Positions 48,042-59,815 of a stretch of DNA of 64,000 nucleotides are shown here, in pieces. The translations under genes and the position numbers were made by a program. The notes beneath the pieces were generated by a model. That model saw nothing but the letters and a program-made list of their open reading frames with translations, did not search any database and was not told where the DNA came from. Positions within the stretch are counted from its first letter, which is position 1; each line of letters starts with the position of its first letter. Source of the stretch: Taudactylus pleione (taxonomy: Eukaryota > Chordata > Amphibia > Anura > Myobatrachidae); assembly GCA_031769625.1 (NCBI GenBank), contig JAUIMM010000213.1, forward strand, positions 1-64,000. Direction: 5' to 3'.

Positions 48042-49292
48042 TATATGGAAAGGAAGAGGAAAGGAAACTCTCTTTTTTGAGGGCACTCAATTCAAATTGT
48101 AAATAACAAAAATAAGTAATATATAACTTTTATTAAATATACATTAAAAAAATGTGTTAGCAAGTACAGACCTGCCAGCACCCAAGTAGTCTTACTGCTA
48201 CAAAGCAGCAGAAATATATAAACAATTTAAAAATTACCAAAAAACAAACAAGCAAATGAACAACATGAAAACATACATATAGGACTAATTGTAATATCAC
48301 AGGTAGTGTGAAGCCAAGTGAAATATTACAAAAAAAATGTTTTAATGATCGGTGGTGATAAAATTATCACATATACTGGTCCAATGACCGAGTAGAAATA
48401 ATAGCACAATGGCTAATTCCAAACAGCAGCAAAAGTACCATCAACAGGCTCAGACTAGTCAATAGTCATGGATGTAAAGGAGACTACTGAGAAGGTATAA
48501 AAACATTTTTCATAGACCATAGTATAAATCTGTGTTTAAGAAATAATATACAGCCACCAGTGTTAATTACCAGCAATGCTTAATAAGCGTATTTCTGTAT
48601 GTATATATGGATAACTATGGTCATTAGAGGGAAAGATCCCTATCAGCTGACACTGAAAACATCCCCAGGTATGGGAAAGCAGTATGAGTATAGATACTTG
48701 GTTAATGGAAAAATAAATTAATCCCTTGTATGAGTTGTCTAATCAGCAGCTGCTGCATGTCATTATAATGTAATCAGTGAATGACATGTGAGCGTGCTTT
48801 ATAGTACTCTAGGGGTTAAGAATAAGTGAAATGAGCATCTGCTTTTGGACTAGGCTCAGAAGAAGGTCCTGGTGTATATATAGCGCAGGAGCTTCTAAAG
48901 GCCAGACTCCAATGAGAGTGCTCATATAGAAAAAGATAATTGGATATAGTGAGATAAATATCAAAGCATAGATTCGGAGTTCTGCTGCTTCCAGTCATAT
49001 ACCAGTCATATACCTGAAGTAGTGGTGACTGGTGAGAAGCGTGGACCACATATACAATGATATAGGGAAGAAAAGTACAGCGTCAGTAGGACTAATACAA
49101 AATGAGCAACACTCTGTTGCCCAAAGGGTATTGCAGGGTAATATGCTCAATCTTGTAACTTATAGTCACTTCATTTGCTTGAGCAAGAGAGAAAGTAAGA
49201 CATACCTGGGTGCTCTCATGTGAGGAGAGCTGGTGTCAGGTGAAAAAGGGGATCTACCCCAAGTAAAGCCTGTTGGTGTGCTGCTGCAAAGA

Positions 49293-49320
49293 GTCCCGCC
49301 TGTACACAGCGGGACTCGCG
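49293..49320 (-). other. Strong hairpin next to the hammerhead-like motif
   Basis: GAGTCCCGC and GCGGGACTC pair around a short loop containing TGTACA, directly after the hammerhead-like motif on the minus strand. The same hairpin occurs at 54339-54366 and, weaker, after 1682 in each array pLTR. Confidence 0.7.
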
Positions 49321-49322
49321 GG

Positions 49323-49359
49323 TCTGAGACGCGCGTTTCACTCTGCTTCTTCAGTCAGA
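49323..49359 (-). ncRNA. Hammerhead-type ribozyme-like motif, best copy
   Basis: On the minus strand stem I is TCTGA/TCAGA (5 perfect pairs), the core is CTGAAGA, then GAAA, an ACGCGCGT self-complementary stem III and the cleavage triplet GTC. All core positions CUGANGA...GAAA...UH fit. The self-complementary minimal stem III is the type reported in Penelope-like elements, where two motifs can pair as a dimer. Cleavage is inferred, not seen. Confidence 0.7.
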
Positions 49360-49954
49360 TGCCGGTGAGTTGGAATTCACAGCTGATATTTACTCTATAT
49401 ATTGGCCAATCAGTGAGCAAGTGGCTTGTGTACCAAGTGTAACCCATTCACTGATAGGTTGAAGAGAGGTCTACCTCTATTGGCCGACTGGTAAAAGGAG
49501 AACACATGAGTCATCAGTGGGAGAGGTGACAGAACCCATAGCGCTGAACACGATCTATGTGTAGGATTATGAAGGGAAAAAGAGGACTGTATGTTGTATG
49601 TGAGATGTGAATCCCACAAATTGCTGTGTATAGGAATACAGCTCACTACACACAGCATAATGTAGAAAACCAAATACATAGTTGTAATACAAGGTGAAGG
49701 GTAATATTGATTGGATTAAAACATATAAGCTACAGAGTACAAGTGTATCTTTATGCAGTTATTGGTGATAAGATTTATAGTATTAATAAATAATAAGGGA
49801 TAAATAGATATGTATTTAATACCTCATAAAATAAAAATAATGATAAATATGATATATAATATGTGGTATATAGAAAAAATATTATTGTATAAATTCAAAA
49901 ATAGAAATAATTAATTAATAATAGATAGTTATAATTATGACAAAAATGAAAAAA

Positions 49955-52900
49955 TTAAAAAATGTTATTAGGAAACAAAAGAATATATTTTAAGTCTTTT
50001 GTTGTATCATTATGATGTTTTAAAAAATGTCTTGCAACAGAAGTAAGTTTCTTCATTTTTACCAGATCGTTGCATGCATTTTTGATGTTCCCTATGTGTT
50101 CCAAAATACTTTGTTTTAAGATACGGCCTACATACCTGAGGTTGCAACTGCACTCCAAACAATATACAACCCCCATGGCATCACAGTTAATAAATTGTGT
50201 TATATTGATATTTTGGCCATATCTGTCAATTACACTGTCTCTTTTAACAATGTATTCACAAGCTTTGCACTTGCCACAGGGATAGGTTCCTCTTAATTTC
50301 ATTTGTCTCCTGGGGTTGCTTACGAAATGGCTTTTCACCAATTTGTCTTTTACATTTTGAGATCTTTGCCAACTGAATGTGGGTTTTTATTCCAAAGAGT
50401 TCTTTAAATCTTCATCCATAAGTAAGATATGCCAGTGTTGTGTGACAATCTTTTGGAGTTCTTGCCATTCATTACAATAGTTAGTAATAAAGCACACTGG
50501 ATTCGCAGTTTGGTCTGATTTTTTATTTGAAAAGATCAAAGTTTGCCTATCAGTTTTCAGGGCTTGATATTTGGCACTCTTGATCATTTTCTTGCTATAG
50601 CCTCTATGGAGGAGGTGTTCGGCCAAATCTTGACTTCTAAGTAGAAAGGCCTCATCAGTTGTGCAATTTCTACGAAGTCTAAGAAACTCCCCCTTTGGTA
50701 AGCTTTTGATGGTTGGTGGAAAATGAGCATTTTTATAATGAAGAAGACTGTTAGTAGCTGTCTCTATCTTGAATAATTCCGTGAGTAAGTATCCATCCTT
50801 GCTTGTGAATAAATGGAGATCTAGGAAGGTGGCATCACTTTTGCTAGTAGTATATGTTAATTTCTGATTAATTGAGTTCTTATTCAATTCCTGGATAAAG
50901 GTAAGTAAATCATTCTCATTGCCATGCCAAATCATAAGAATATCGTCAATATATCTAAGCCAGGTGGTTATGTAGCTAGTGAGATATTCATTAGTCTCAT
51001 TAAAGACAAATTCTCTTTCCCACCATCCGAGGAACAGGTTAGCATATGTGGGTGCACATGCCGCGCCCATCGCTGTTCACCAGATTTGCAGGAAAAATTT
51101 GTCGTCAAATGTGAAGAAATTCCTATGAAGGATAAATTCAAGTAGATCCAACAGGAATTCTTTAAAATCATCCATCCCTTTCATTTGGAGGAAGTATCTA
51201 ACTGCTGACACCCCAATGTCATGTTGGATACTTGTATATAGTGACTCGATGTCCAATGTGACCAGGAATTGGTCATCTCCAAGTTGTACATCATGTATCT
51301 TCCAGAGGACAACCCTGGTGGTAAAGTCTCAACATGGTGTCATAAGTGTTGGTCTAGGAAGATACTGGCTTGCTCTGATAGCCCTCCAATTCTAGAGACA
51401 ATTGGTCGTCCAGGGGGATTGTCAATATTCTTGTGGACTTTTGGCAGCATATAGAATGTAGGTGTTTTAGGTTTATCTACGGATAAAAAGTCATGTTCCT
51501 GTTTGGTGATGACACCTTTCTTGAAAGCTCCATTGATAAGTTTATAATATAAAAGATTGAACAGTTCAGTGGGATTGAACATCATTTGCTTATAACAGGT
51601 TTTTTTCATAAAGCTGCCTGTAAGCTTCTTTTAAGTACATATCCCTAGGCCAGAGGACTATGGGCCTGATTCAGACCCACTCGCGAGCGGCTGTCCACTC
51701 GCAAGTGGGTTGATGGTGTGCACTGAGCATGCGCACGACGGAGGGAGCTCCGTCGTTCGCATGCGCGAGACGTGACGAGCGAAGGACTTTCCTTCGCTCG
51801 TTGTGTCTGATCACAGGGGGCGTGCTGTCGATGTTGATTGACAGCACGCCCCCTTTGGTGGGCGTGCCGGGGGTGTGCCTCCCAGACGGGGGCGTTCCCA
51901 AGGGAACGCCTACCGTCAGAAGCTGGCCCACTGACATCACTAGTGATGTCAGTGGGAGTGATTTTGGCTCTGATAGAGCCAAAATCACTCCGGGCCTTGC
52001 GGTTGAGAAACTCAACCACAGGCTCCGGCTCACAGTGGTGATGGTCGTGATGGTCAAGACCATCGTGACCATCAACCTGCACGCTCGTATAGGCTGTGGG
52101 TGTTGACCCACAGCTATACGAGCGTCCAGGAGGACGCTCCATTTTTATGGAGGACGGCCCTCATTCAGAGCGAGTGCTCTGCTCAGAGCGTCCGGCTCTG
52201 AATGAGGGCCTATATTTCCCCCTTTGTCTGATTGTTTTATGAGTATATCATCCCATTTGTCCATTGTATTAAGTGCCCATCTTTCATCTTAATTCAAATT
52301 TTCCCCCAGATGATGTACACTTTTATTCCTTTGTATTATATCCATATCACAAGAAATAAGATCTAGGACAATTTTTACCTCTGGGCATATAGTATCAGAT
52401 GGTGTAAAAGTGCTCTTCTTTTACATATATTTCATCGTGTAGGTGGAGTTTCAGTGGGATTTACATGGGGTGTATTATCGTCCATGAGTTCCTCTAGATC
52501 CCTTAAGGCTTGTATTTCCTCTTCCGTATGGAAGAGTGAATCGGCAGAGGAAGGATCACTGGTTTCCATCTTGGGATCCATTTTTTTGTTTGAGAAGAAT
52601 ATTTTTAATAATAGTTTGCGTCCAAACAGACGCAAATCTTTCTCCCATGTGAATCTGTTAAAAGACATATTTGGGGAGTAGGATAATCCTTTACTCAGTA
52701 CCCCCATTTCAGTAGTGGTGAGGCACCTAGAGTATAAGTTAATCACTTTAAAATTAGATGTACAATCTAATTTTTGCTGCGGGTTCTGGATGATTGTCTT
52801 TGGGGTATAAGGGAATCCCAAATCCTGACATCTCTTCCTCTTCTTGTTGCTTCTCCTCGTCCTCCTCTTTTTTGATGGAAACCTCTTGCACTCCTGCTTT

Positions 52901-53400
52901 CCTCTAAAAAAGTTAAAGCACTTCTTTGGGGTGATAGCGTAAGATCCTCTGTACTGGAGGACTCGGTTTCAGAGGAACTATAGTTAGTAGGATGTTTATA
53001 TTCCCTATTATTAGTTTGTTGTTTCCACTTGAAGATATTACCATGAGAAAAATCCCTTTTGTCTCTGATAAATTTATTTCTCTTCCTTTCTATGAGGTTT
53101 TCTTCATAGGTGTGTAGATCTTTTTTGATTTTTTCAAATGAGCTCTGGAATTTGATGTCTTTTTCCCACTGCTCAAGTGTTTTACCCAGGGTATCAACCT
53201 CTTTATCTATTTCTTCTAATATGAGAAGGTTATGTTTAAGTAAAATGTTCATTAGCTCTTGAGAGCATTTTAAGAGGCAGGCTTCCCAGTCATTTTTAAG
53301 GGTATTAGTCGCAAGTTCAAATGTAGGGAAAATTTTGGGTCTCAATCCACGAGGAACAATTTTCTGCTTTAAATAGTTTTCTATTGTGGTTAATTCTTAA
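49955..53400 (-). pseudogene. Penelope-like element ORF (N-term, RT, GIY-YIG), copy 2
   Basis: From 53345 downward there is a charged, helical N-terminal region (53345-52767), then in another frame 52821-52432. RT fingers (FYMLPKVHK, 51340-51609) and the RT core with CAPTYANLFLG and YIDD (50942-50953) follow, then the linker. The GIY-YIG domain (50341-49955) has CGKCKAC, GVVY and YVG. The endonuclease lacks about three residues after YVG and has Ser in place of the Arg before ILEH, so it is probably inactive. Several frameshifts and the MITE break the frame. It is close to the array PLEs but not identical to them. Confidence 0.88.
51662..52210 (+). mobile_element. Harbinger-like multi-hairpin MITE (copy B)
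   Basis: 549 bp with GGGCCTGATTCAGA and CTCTGAATGAGGGCC ends and TAT duplicated (51659-51661, 52211-52213). It contains the same perfect 30-bp palindrome as copy C (51927-51956) and a GTGATTTTGGCTC hairpin. It lies in the PLE between the codons for GGN and VLWP, at exactly the position of copy A, but in the opposite orientation. Confidence 0.8.
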
Positions 53401-53663
53401 TTTGTTCTTGTTTGTTTTTGGAGTAAGAGTTTAAGTTATTTTATATCATCATCCCTATTCGATTCATGAGATAAACCCGCTAATTCACTGGGAAATATGT
53501 TATTCAATTCTTCAATAGTTTTACGTTTGGAACTTAATTCATTAAATAAATAAAAATATAATAGATATTATGTGATAAAATGTGCACATATTATATTTTT
53601 ATTTATTTAATTTTTCACACTTAGTGATTCACATACCACAAGTTACTGTGACATTATTAATTT

Positions 53664-55582
53664 ATTCTTTTGTTTCCTAATAACATTTTTAAATTTTTTC
53701 ATTTTTGTCATAATTATAACTATTTATCTATTATTAATTACTTATTTCTATTTTTGAATTTCTACAATAATATTTTTTCTATGTACCACATATTATGTAT
53801 CAAATTTATCATAATTTTTATTTTATGAGGTATTAAATACATATCTATTTATCCCTTATTATTTATTAATACTATTAATCTTATCACCAATAACTGCATA
53901 AAGATATACTTGAACTCTGTAGCTTATATGTTTTAATCCAATCAATATTACCCTTCTCCTTGTATTACAACTATGTAAAGTTATTTAGTTTTCTACATTA
54001 TGCTGTGTAGTGAGCTGTATTCCTATACACAGCAATTTGTGGGCTTCACATCTCACATACAACATACAGTCCTCTTTTTCCCTTCATAATCCTACACATA
54101 GATCTTGTTCAGTGCTATGGGTTCTGTCACCTCCCCCACTGATGACTCATGTGTTCTCCTTTTACCAGTCGGCCAATAGAGGTAGACCTCTTTTCAACCT
54201 ATCAGAGAATGGGTTACACTTGGTACACAAGCCACTTGCTCACTGATTGGCCACTATATAGAGTAAATATCAGCTGTGAATTCCAACTCACCGGCATCTA
54301 ACTGAAGAAGCAGAGTGAAACGCGCGTCTCAGACCCGCGAGTCCCGCTGTGTACAGGCGGGACTCTTTGCAGCAGCACACCAACAGGCTTTACTTGGGGT
54401 AGATCCCCTTTTTCACCTGACACCAGCTCTCCTCACATGAGAGCACCCAGGTATGTCTTACTTTCTCTCTTGCTCAAGCAAATGAAGTGACTATAAGTTA
54501 CAAGATTGAGCATATTACCCTGCAATACCCTTTGGGCAACAGAGTGTTGCTCATTTTGTATTAGTCCTACTGACACTGTACTTTTCTTCCCTATATCATT
54601 GTATACGTGGTCCATGCTTCTCACCAGTCACCACTACTTCAGGTATATGATTGGATGCAGCATGAACACCGAATCTATGCTTTGATATTTTTCTCACTAT
54701 ATACAATTATCTTTTTCTATATGAGCACTCTCATTGGAGTCTGGCCTTTAGAAGCTCCTGCACTATATATACACCAGGACCTTCTTCTGAGCCTAGTCCA
54801 AAAGCAGATGCTCATTTCTCTATAAAGCACGCTCACATGTTATTCACTGATTACATTATAATGACATGCAGCAGCTGCTGATTAGACAACTCATACAAGG
54901 GATTAATTTATTTTTCCATTAACCAAGTATCTATACTCATACTGCTTTCCCATACCTGGGGATGTTTTCAGTGTCAGCTGATAGGAATCTTTCCCTCTAA
55001 TGACCATAGTTATCCATATATACATACAGAAATACGCTTATTTAGCATTGCTGGTAATTAACACTGGTGGCTGTATATTATTTCTTAAGCACAGATTTAT
55101 ACTATGGTCTATGAAAAATGTTTTTATACCTTCTCAGTAGTCTCCTTTACATCCATGACTATTGACTAGTCTGAGCTTGTTGATGGTACTTGTGCTGCTG
55201 TTTGGAATTAGCCATTGTGCTATTATTTCAACTCGGTCATTGGACCAGTATATGTGATAATTTTATTACCACCGATCATTCAAATTTTTTTTTATAATAT
55301 TTCACTTGGCTTCACACTACCTGTGATATTACAATTAGTCCTATATGTATGTTTTCATGTTGTTCATTTGCTTGTTTGTTTTTTGGTAATTTTTAAATTG
55401 TTTATATATTTCTGCTGCTTTGTAGCAGTAAGACTGCTTGGGTGCTGGCAGGTCTGTACTTGCTAACACATTTTTTTAATGTATATTTAATAAAAGTTAT
55501 ATATTACTTATTTTTGTTATTTACAATTTGAATTGAGTGCCCTCAAAAAAGAAAGTTTCCTTTCCTCTTCTTTTCCATATAC
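53664..55582 (+). repeat. Antisense pLTR / right inverted arm of PLE copy 2
   Basis: This mirrors 48042-49984. It carries a plus-strand hammerhead-like motif and the GC hairpin. At its outer end it continues into 55583-55758, which resembles the PLE leader at 7443-7480. Confidence 0.9.
54297..54333 (+). ncRNA. Hammerhead-type ribozyme-like motif (right arm)
   Basis: CTGAAGA (54302-54308), GAAA (54317-54320), the ACGCGCGT stem III and GTC are intact. Stem I has one mismatch (TCTAA against TCAGA) that the left-arm copy does not have. Confidence 0.65.
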
Positions 55583-55758
55583 GCATATTTATACTATCAT
55601 GGGGAGCACCTCCACGAGGATATTTTCTCTACCTGTGTAAGGGTTCTAATTTTGATATTTGTGGATATACTTACCTTGTTAACACTGCTTACTATTGATT
55701 TATAAAACTAGATCCTGTGCTAAAATTATTTCCCTTTCTTCCCCTCCCTGGTTTCAGC
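55583..55758 (+). mobile_element. PLE leader remnant at the 5' end of copy 2
   Basis: These 176 bp lie between the right arm and the target duplication and have no counterpart at the other end. GGGGAGCACCTCC and a TATTTATACTATC stretch match the leader next to the array PLE. This indicates that the inverted end was copied from a pLTR-leader junction of a tandem template. Confidence 0.65.
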
Positions 55759-56511
55759 AAATAGAGGAGAAAAATTTTCGGGCTCTTGTTAGCTCTATGG
55801 ATTAATCGTGAAATATATGCAGTTTATGCCCTTCACATGTAAGAAATTTCACATGACGTGAGGCAGACCAGATTTCTGTTTAGTAGAGATACTTTATTCC
55901 ATTGAATAAACTAACCCGTGGGCATGGTTTATTTGGAGTTGGAGTTGGGCCCATTCTGTCTCAATCCCAAGGAGTGAAGGCAGAGTGTTGCAGACAAAGT
56001 TAGCGAGGGATGAGCCCTTGATAGATTCTAGTAGACCCACTAGTCTGATATTGTTTCTGTGGGAACAGTTTTCTAAATAATCTATCTTATTCCATAAATG
56101 GTGGTTTTTAGTAGATTATTGTTTCACATTGTGCTGAAGGTCTAAAATGTCGTGGGTGGCTGCACCCAGTTGGTGTTCACTGTCAGTGACTCTCTGGGTG
56201 AGCTGCTGTAATTGAGCCATGATATCAGCTACTGCTTGGGTAAGTAGTGGAGTCATGGTGAATCAAATAGCATCCACTACTTCATTATATGTGACTTTAG
56301 TGCCGGGGCTGTGACATACCTGTCCAGCAGGAGAATTTCCCTCAGCCACGGCTTTCTTGGAGAGCGGGGTCACACTATCAGTGCCAGCATCTGGCACCAT
56401 GTTCTCTGCAACCTGGCACCTTTCCTGGTATGATGGCAGTGAAGAGGGCTGCAAGGGAGGAGGTAGAAATCTCTTCTTGATGTAGGGTGATGGAGGAGGT
56501 AAGTGGCTCAC
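55759..56511 (-). pseudogene. LINE ORF1, N-terminal and middle part
   Basis: On the minus strand a proline-rich start (MSHLPPPSPYIKK) is followed by a coiled-coil-like region. Next comes IDYLENCSHRNNIRLVGLLE, the diagnostic L1/Tx1 ORF1 RRM motif (LENRSRRNNIRI type), and then IELTRARKFFSSI just before the target duplication. One or more frameshifts lie near 56230-56260. It continues at 48041-47850. Confidence 0.8.
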
Positions 56512-56689
56512 ACTGCAGGGTCCGGTGCAGCAAATAGGCTGCTTGCAGCCCTGTAAAGCAGGTATCTCAATCGGCAGAGGACGGAGTCCAATGACAGACC
56601 ATCTTCACTACATCAGCTGAAACCGGAAGTCCCCTATACCAATTCTTAATGTTGATTTTAAACATTATGTCACGTTATTGTCAAATAGA

Positions 56690-58187
56690 TTGAAAGTGTA
56701 TGCTGCCTCAACTAAAATAGTAGTGACCAATTGGGTTTTGTACTAGGAGAAGAAGCCTACAACAACACCACCAAAGTTATCTCATTTATGAATTCTGTCT
56801 CTAAATTTTGCTTTCCAGTGATTCTGTTGTCAACAGATGCTGAGAAAGCTTTTGACTGAGTGGATTGGAATTTTATGGCCACTGTGCTTGATCACATGGG
56901 ACTGAACTCTGCTTGCTATAACCATATTCTCTCCTTTTATTGTTTCCCCTCTGCACGGGTCAAAATTAATGACTTATTTTCCACCCCTTTGATATCTGGA
57001 ATGGCAACAGACAAGGTTTTCCCTTAGCTACACTTAATAATGTGCATTGCATGGAAGCCATGGCACAATAAATTAGGTTAAACTGTAACATATCTGGTTT
57101 TCTGGTTGGAGAATTAAATCTGGCCCTTTTTGCAGATGACCTTACGTCCACGGTTTCCAACCTGGTAGCTTCCCTTTTGAACTTGATGTAGAAGTTCCAA
57201 AATGTTTGGGGCACTCTCTAACTTTAAAATAAACTACATCATTAGACCTGAAACTTATCATGGATACTTCAACTCTAGTGGGTCTAAGACACACATTTTC
57301 TTTTTATTTGGCAACCCATCCATTTAAATATTTAGGTGGTTTTCTCAAAAGAGATCTGACTTTACAACCTTCTGTCTAAATTACACACCTGGCAATCTCA
57401 GTAATGAGACAGTTCAGAAGGCCCTCCCTATACAGATTTCCTCTAGATGGTTCTTAAATGTTCCGACACTTATCCATGATTTTTTGTGGGGTAGGTGAAA
57501 CTAGATATCCCATATGGAAGTAAATAATATGGTGACCTTCAAATCCATAGTATCCATGGGTTCTTTCAATCCATTTTGCTCAACCAGGTTTTAGAGTGGA
57601 CAAGGGACTCCCTGGTCATACAATTAATCTGTATTGAGGAGCAGAATGCCAAAATCCAGCAACTATTATCTTTTGGCTTACCACAGATTTTATTATTACC
57701 ACTACACTCAATGGGCCTCATTCAGACCCGGTCACAAGCACTGAGCGCTTGCAACCATGTCGATGTTTGCCCACTGGGCATGCGCACTTCAGAGCCAGCT
57801 CTGACATGCGCATGCACGAGATCCGGCTAGCAATGGCCGCTCCATTGCTATGGGTCTCGCACCAAAGGGGGCGAGTTGTCGATGCTGATTGACAGCTCAC
57901 CCCTTTTGGAAGTAGGGCCGGAGGGGGGTTGCCGGCCAAACTGAGGCATTCCCGACAGAATACTTGCCATTTGGGGGCGGCCCCACTGACCTCAGAAATG
58001 ATGTCAGTGGGGAGCTTCCTGCTCGATCAGAGTGACCGCTTGCATCTACTTGAGGGCTTGCATCCACCCTCAATCAGAGTGACCGCTTGCATCTAACGAC
58101 CGGATCTGAATGAGACACAATGTTTGGTAATCTCTCCAGACACACCTCATTTCTCTTCAACCACTCATTCCAACCTGGTTTAGACAT
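56690..58187 (+). pseudogene. L1/Tx1-like LINE ORF2 RT fragment, split by a MITE
   Basis: In the plus strand one reads QLGFVLGEEAYNNTTKVISF, STDAEKAFD with a stop before VDWNF (56830-56880), PSARVKIND (56950-56975) and LALFADDL (57118-57143). These are RT motifs of L1/Tx1 elements, in order and properly spaced. Stops and a damaged NGTRQGCPLS motif make it inactive. No ORF1 or endonuclease is next to it. It lies head to head with the larger LINE. Confidence 0.75.
57713..58118 (+). mobile_element. Harbinger-like multi-hairpin MITE (copy D)
   Basis: 406 bp with a GGGCCTCATTCAGACCC left end, a decayed GATCTGAATGAGACAC right end and AAT on both sides (57710-57712, 58119-58121). It contains a direct repeat of CAGAGTGACCGCTTGCATCTA near its right end (58028 and 58076). 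It is in the same orientation as copies B and C and similar inside to copy A. Confidence 0.75.
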
Positions 58188-58644
58188 TAAGGGGTAAATT
58201 TACCAAGAATCATGTTTGGTCGAGCATTCAATTTCGGGAGACTCTAGCCTGTTTTTTAACACAGAGATTTACTAATGCCAAACATGGGAGTGTACTCATG
58301 ATTTGAACTGCAAAACATGGGATAGAATGCAAATAAAATTCAATACACCAACGGTCATAGTCGAGATTACTTTCCATAGAAAATATGGAACACGTGAATT
58401 TACCAAGAATCATGTTTAAAAACACTCCTGAGAATGGAACAACCTTGGGCCTAAACTCACAATTCAAATAGACCTGCCTGCATGTTCTGCAGAAGCCTGC
58501 AAACTCTGGTGAAATTAAAAACTATGCCAAAGTTACAAAATCGAACCAAAATACTTTGCATGTGTTTCAGTTAAGAAAAATTAGAACACAATCATGATGC
58601 TTATAACAGGGGTCAAATCACCTGCATTATTTTGTGTGAGTGAT

Positions 58645-59815
58645 AATGGCAGAGTTTGTAAGTACTGCTGTGGCAAGTACATGGCTGGGATACCAGAGGC
58701 TCTACCACCAGGATGGAAAGACCCATGAGAAAGAAAATGAACAGGCTCAGGTACTTATGCAGGTACCACAGAGGCTGAGAAGGCCATGGTTTTTAGGGGA
58801 TGTTTGAAACTGAACACATTGGTCGATGGTGAGGTCATACAGATGTTCTGGCTCAATCATACCAACATATTCCATCTGCATCATCATACAGATGTTCTGG
58901 CTCAATCATACCAACATATTCCATCTGCATGACCAAATCAAACTGGAACTAGACTCTAAGATAGGATGCCTGCATCAGCTTCTGTGTGTGTTGCACTTTT
59001 TGCTACTGGGAACCTTCAGGCTGTAACTGGTAGAGTTCTCATGATATCCCAGTCAACCTTCTCCCAATACCTCACATAGGGCATGGCAACATTTAAGCCT
59101 CTGATTAATACCTGGATCTGCTTCTCTAACTAGGTGTCACAGTGGCATGCAGTAAAGGTAGCTTTTGATAGAATTGCAGGTGCTGGGTGCTATAGACTGC
59201 ATGCACATTGGCCAGGGTGCATGTTTATCTGAATTGGCACCATGCCTACTCTACCAACATGCAGGTGGTTAATAATGCAAAACTCTAAATCATGAGAGAT
59301 GTAATAGGATATACTGGCTCATGGCACAATGCATTTAGCTGGACAAATGCCAGAGGGATTGCTGTTGAGTAGGTATACATAACAATGTTTTTTTTAAAAC
59401 AAACCACATTCCTATATGTTACTTAATCCAGCATTTTTTAAACTCCTACTGGTGATTCTAGCTATGGCTGTTTATCCTGGCTTTTGACTCTATTGTCACT
59501 TCTGGATTCTCCTGAGTGCAAGTAAAATGATGCACATAAATCCACCATATCAGTGATGGTACATACTTTTGGACTATTAAAAACTAGGTTCCCTTGTTTT
59601 GTTAAGTTGGGTGGGCTTTTTCTATATTCTGTGTATATCAAACATTGTGCCCCTACTGCTGTGTTTTGCATAATATGTGTTTGCAGCAGCCTTTACTGGC
59701 TGATTATGCAATAGATAGTGAGAAGACAGGGCAATTTGTTGCATCAGGCGACAGTCTGACCACAGAAAGTGGGAGGCAGGTCAAAAAGCAGCTCATCAGA
59801 GAGCATTTTTCATGT
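58645..59815 (+). pseudogene. Harbinger (HARBI1-like) transposase pseudogene
   Basis: Harbinger transposase is a DDE nuclease. The start (MAEFVSTAVASTWLGYQR) leads to a region with HDQIKLELDSKIG and LHFLLLGTF (58935-59025). AGVLGAIDCMHI (59177-59212) contains the first catalytic Asp, then MQVVNNAKLKIMRDVIGYTG matches the family, GDSSYGC (59452-59472) holds the second Asp, and CCVLHNMC (59658-59681, shifted frame) is the conserved C-terminal motif. Several stops and shifts and a 48-bp tandem duplication (58836-58931) make it inactive. Confidence 0.75.
58836..58931. repeat. Exact 48-bp tandem duplication
   Basis: The 48 bp starting TCATACAGATGTTCTGG at 58836 are repeated from 58884 to 58931. 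The length is a multiple of three, so the frame is kept. Confidence 0.9.

Larger units (their letters stand above)
48042..49984 (-). repeat. Sense pLTR / left inverted arm of PLE copy 2
   Basis: This is the reverse complement of 53664-55582 over about 1.9 kb, with scattered differences. It contains the hammerhead-like motif (49323-49359), the GC hairpin (49293-49320) and the outer end with an AATAAA-like signal near 48120-48160. The PLE stop codon (49955-49957) lies inside this arm, so the terminal repeat starts just before the end of the coding region. Confidence 0.9.
48042..55758 (-). mobile_element. Full PLE insertion (copy 2) with inverted terminal arms
   Basis: The 7717-bp insertion is bounded by the 11-bp duplication AAATAGAGGAG (48031-48041 and 55759-55769). 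On the minus strand it has a 5' leader remnant plus pLTR in antisense orientation (55758-53664), the coding region (53400-49955) and a sense pLTR (49984-48042). Removing it restores the LINE ORF1 frame, which proves the borders. PLEs are known to carry terminal repeats in direct or inverted arrangement. A MITE (51662-52210) is nested in it. Confidence 0.9.
44420..56640 (-). mobile_element. L1/Tx1-like LINE, interrupted by a PLE
   Basis: On the minus strand the order is 5' region (about 56640-56512), ORF1 (56511-55759 and 48041-47850), ORF2 (about 47430-44840) and a 3' UTR ending in AATAAACATATATTG and an A-rich tail at about 44425. The 7.7 kb at 48042-55758 is a later PLE insertion. The element is decayed, with many frame breaks and most of the endonuclease missing. 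Confidence 0.8.
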
